Positions 62,341-64,000 of a DNA stretch of 64,000 nucleotides are shown here, piece after piece. Where the stretch lies: contig OZ239145.1 in the NCBI GenBank assembly GCA_965194535.1, positions 806,001-870,000 on the forward strand, written 5' to 3'. The notes beneath the pieces were generated by a model. The model saw nothing but the letters and a program-made list of their open reading frames with translations. It searched no databases and was not told the DNA's origin. Each line of letters begins with the position of its first letter. Within the stretch, counting starts at the first letter, position 1. A program made the position numbers and the translations under genes. Source of the DNA: Verrucolacustris abundans. GTDB lineage: Bacteria; Verrucomicrobiota; Verrucomicrobiia; Methylacidiphilales; Verrucolacustridaceae.

Positions 62341-62700
62341 ATGTCATCCTCTAACCAACCCAAGATTGTTGCCTATCTAAAACCTCACTGTGGATGGAGT
62401 CGCGGAGTCCGTGCTGTGATGGAAAAATATAAACTCCCTTTTGAAGATCGGGATATCTGGAATGACATAAACCAGAGAGTGGAGATGATTCAAAAAAGCA
62501 AACAGGAGTTGTCACCCTGCGTGGAGATCAACGGTCATATGCTGGCTGATGTTAGTGGGGATGAGGTAGAGGCTTGGATGCTGGCGCAAGGGGTAGTCAA
62601 ACCGACTCAGGCTGCTTTGGATGTTCCAACGGATCGGGGTTGTTCGGATGAGGAGCACGCGGCGCAACGAGGTGAAATTCCTGTTCATTTTAAAGAGTAG
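62341..62700 (+). CDS. Glutaredoxin-like protein with CGWS motif
   Basis: A 119-residue thioredoxin-fold protein: IVAYLKPHCGWSRGVRAVMEKYKLPFEDRDIW, then the cis-Pro segment SPCVEINGHMLADVSGDEVEAWM. The active site Cys17-Gly-Trp-Ser20 has one cysteine, close to the CGFS of monothiol glutaredoxins that handle Fe-S clusters. A second Cys precedes Val at the cis-Pro site. The 25-residue tail (VPTDRGCSDEEHAAQRGEIP) is not part of the usual fold. It lies 44 nt after aspS. Confidence 0.75.
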   Translation: MSSSNQPKIVAYLKPHCGWSRGVRAVMEKYKLPFEDRDIWNDINQRVEMIQKSKQELSPCVEINGHMLADVSGDEVEAWMLAQGVVKPTQAALDVPTDRGCSDEEHAAQRGEIPVHFKE

Positions 62701-62701
62701 C

Positions 62702-63100
62702 ATGGTTAGTGCTTTTGCTATTTTTATAGCTCTTAGCTGTGCGGGTTTGTTGGCCGAGGAGGTAGTCGCTCCTGTGGTTGTACCCCCTGAAGAGACAGCG
62801 GGGCAGGTTGGTAAAACTGTAACTGTTAAGGGAAAAGTAGATGGGCAAAAGTCCAGCAAGGCGGGAAACACTTACCTAAACTTTGGTGGCAAATTCCCAA
62901 ACCATGTCTTTAGTTGTCTCTTGAGGGCGAAAAATTTTACCGATCCGATCCCCATGTTTGAGGGGAAGGTGGTCGAGGTCACGGGAATGGTCACCCTTTA
63001 TGAGGGCAAGCCACAGATTGAACTTACTTCCTTGAGTGCGATTCGAGTTATTGAGGAGGTTGTCCCTGCAGACGCACCTCCCGGTCAGCCAACTCCTTGA
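62702..63100 (+). CDS. Secreted OB-fold protein of unknown function
   Basis: A 132-residue protein with a signal peptide (VSAFAIFIALSCAGLLA), followed by a Pro/Val-rich linker and an OB-like beta barrel (GKTVTVKGKVDGQKSSKAGNTYLNFGG, GKVVEVTGMVTLYEGKPQIELTS). The pattern resembles the tRNA_anti-like/OB periplasmic domains found in many bacteria, with unknown ligands. ATG 62702 follows the glutaredoxin stop by one base; the frame is open to 62621 inside that gene. Confidence 0.65.
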   Translation: MVSAFAIFIALSCAGLLAEEVVAPVVVPPEETAGQVGKTVTVKGKVDGQKSSKAGNTYLNFGGKFPNHVFSCLLRAKNFTDPIPMFEGKVVEVTGMVTLYEGKPQIELTSLSAIRVIEEVVPADAPPGQPTP

Positions 63101-63130
63101 GTTGTTCGAGTCAGTTTTTGTCGATTCCGA

Positions 63131-63160
63131 TTGCTTCGGAGCGCAAAACTCGCGTATGTT
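63131..63160 (+). promoter_or_regulatory. Predicted promoter of the GreA-like gene, leaderless
   Basis: TTGCTT (63131-63136), 18-nt spacer, TATGTT (63155-63160), then 7 nt to ATG 63168. If correct, it excludes the in-frame ATG at 63156, which lies inside the -10 box. Confidence 0.35.
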
Positions 63161-63167
63161 TAACGCG

Positions 63168-64000
63168 ATGCCCACTGAGACTGAGAATCCAGAAATAGAA
63201 AAGATGGAAGACGTCAACGATCTGGATCCCAAGGCACAAGAGAAAATAAAAAATCTAATTCCAAAAGCCTACTGTCGTCATCGTAGTTGGGGCGTAGGGC
63301 AGATCACGCAAAAGGACGACGCGCTGGGTGCGTTTCTCATCGATTTCCGAACAAAAAAAGGTCACTCGATGGAGTTTGGTTACGCGGCTGAGTCCTTGAA
63401 GCATCTTCCCGATGAGCATTTGGAGGCTCGCATTCTGCGGGAAACGGATGCGATGCGAACCATGGCGCAGGATCAGGTCGCTGAGTTTATGAAGCTCGCT
63501 GTCGAAAGTCTGAAAAAAGAGGCTACGCCTCTTCGGCTTGAAGAAGCGATGGTCCCCCATGTTTTTCCTGCTGAGGGTTGGAAAAAATTCTGGGAAGCGG
63601 CCAAGAGAGCGATGAAAAAGGACGCGAAATTTGTCATGCCAGGAAAGAAGCATGAACCCATCCAATACCTAGAAGCGGCACCCGATGTGAAGGCGGGTGG
63701 TTTGGAAGATTTGCAAGAGGCTGTAGGAGCCAAAAGGGTAATTGAGGCTTTGGAAAAGTTACAAAAAGTTAGAAATGCTGGTGAACTCAAAGCAATCGCA
63801 GATGAGGCCTTTCGACTGGTGGATGCCGCTGCTCAGAAGATTCCCAAAAGTCAGATTAGCCAAGTGGCCGAGTTGGCTCTGGCTAGGTCCGAATTTGCTG
63901 CTGCCGCTGGGTTGCCACCGAATATGGGATTAGTGCTGGAGACGATTCTGCCGAGCGAGCCTCACCGCATGGCCGGGGTGATTGAGGCCTTACCTGCAGG
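63168..64000 (+). CDS. Probable long GreA-like transcription factor, N-terminal part (runs off right edge)
   Basis: The first 277 codons are open to the window end. After an acidic start, IPKAYCRHRSWGVGQIT and FRTKKGHSMEFGYAAESLKHLP resemble the opening of the large GreA homologues of Verrucomicrobia and Chlamydiae, which add several hundred residues before the GreA coiled-coil domain. Next come VFPAEGWKKFWEAAKRAMKKDAKFVMPGKK and helical repeats. The GreA domain itself would lie outside the window, so the call rests on N-terminal resemblance from memory. ATG 63156, four codons upstream, is the alternative start. Confidence 0.5.
   Translation, partial: MPTETENPEIEKMEDVNDLDPKAQEKIKNLIPKAYCRHRSWGVGQITQKDDALGAFLIDFRTKKGHSMEFGYAAESLKHLPDEHLEARILRETDAMRTMAQDQVAEFMKLAVESLKKEATPLRLEEAMVPHVFPAEGWKKFWEAAKRAMKKDAKFVMPGKKHEPIQYLEAAPDVKAGGLEDLQEAVGAKRVIEALEKLQKVRNAGELKAIADEAFRLVDAAAQKIPKSQISQVAELALARSEFAAAAGLPPNMGLVLETILPSEPHRMAGVIEALPA

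Overview
The window looks like a chromosomal segment of a Gram-negative bacterium of the Verrucomicrobiota/Chlamydiota (PVC) group. Lineage markers are a 50-residue basic protein of the Chlamydia/Verrucomicrobia type (53287-53439), the start of what looks like the long GreA-like protein of these phyla (63168 to the right edge), and an EF-P whose tip lysine is replaced by Asn. An outer membrane and LPS are implied by KdsD, LolCD-like genes, ExbB/ExbD and a two-partner secretion (TPS) system. Most of the window is housekeeping and dense, with many 1-4 nt overlaps.

Layout. 1-6166: divergent uvrA (cut by the left edge) and a DUF2062 gene, glpX, a secreted unknown, and a coiled-coil protein translationally coupled to a GAF-GAF-PAS class III adenylate cyclase. 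6234-8380: tRNA-Lys directly followed by uvrB. 8346-17155, minus strand: ppiD/surA-like chaperone, beta-CASP nuclease, folD, rph, ppdK, a sigma-70 factor and a degenerate phosphoribosyltransferase. 17207-19641: TPR-like protein, exbB and two exbD genes. 19646-21213, minus: kdsD and efp. 21300-26851: lolC, lolD, ilvE, a mcsA-like gene and pheT. 27065-31023, minus: leuC/leuD, a stand-alone OvoA C-terminal-type methyltransferase and an M29-type peptidase. 31105-35367: M20 peptidase, tRNA-Ile2 (CAT), and four small secreted proteins of unknown or weakly known function.

35662-50422 is the accessory region. It holds a 3417-residue TpsA exoprotein, its TpsB transporter, and between them an oppositely oriented kexin-like S8 protease bracketed by three copies of a roughly 54-bp two-hairpin repeat. 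50449-52549, minus: rpoZ, smpB (apparent CTG start) and a glcD-type oxidase. 52608-53151: tRNA-Pro followed by a structured RNA leader and a tiny GIY-YIG nuclease gene, closed by a degenerate copy of the tRNA 3' end. This is a candidate tRNA-linked mobile unit. 53287-64000: small basic protein, an rsuA-family gene, argH, a VanZ-CNB-FHA fusion, mutY and rnhC with overlapping start codons, HU/IHF, hisS, aspS, a glutaredoxin, an OB-fold protein and the GreA-like start.

A recurrent regulatory pattern is a promoter of the form TTGnnn, 16-18 nt, then a TATAAC-like box that ends only 6-9 nt before the start codon, without a Shine-Dalgarno sequence. At least ten genes show it, suggesting widespread leaderless mRNAs. 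cAMP signalling is suggested by the cyclase and the cyclic-nucleotide-binding fusion in the same window. All calls come from reading the sequence; no database search was run.
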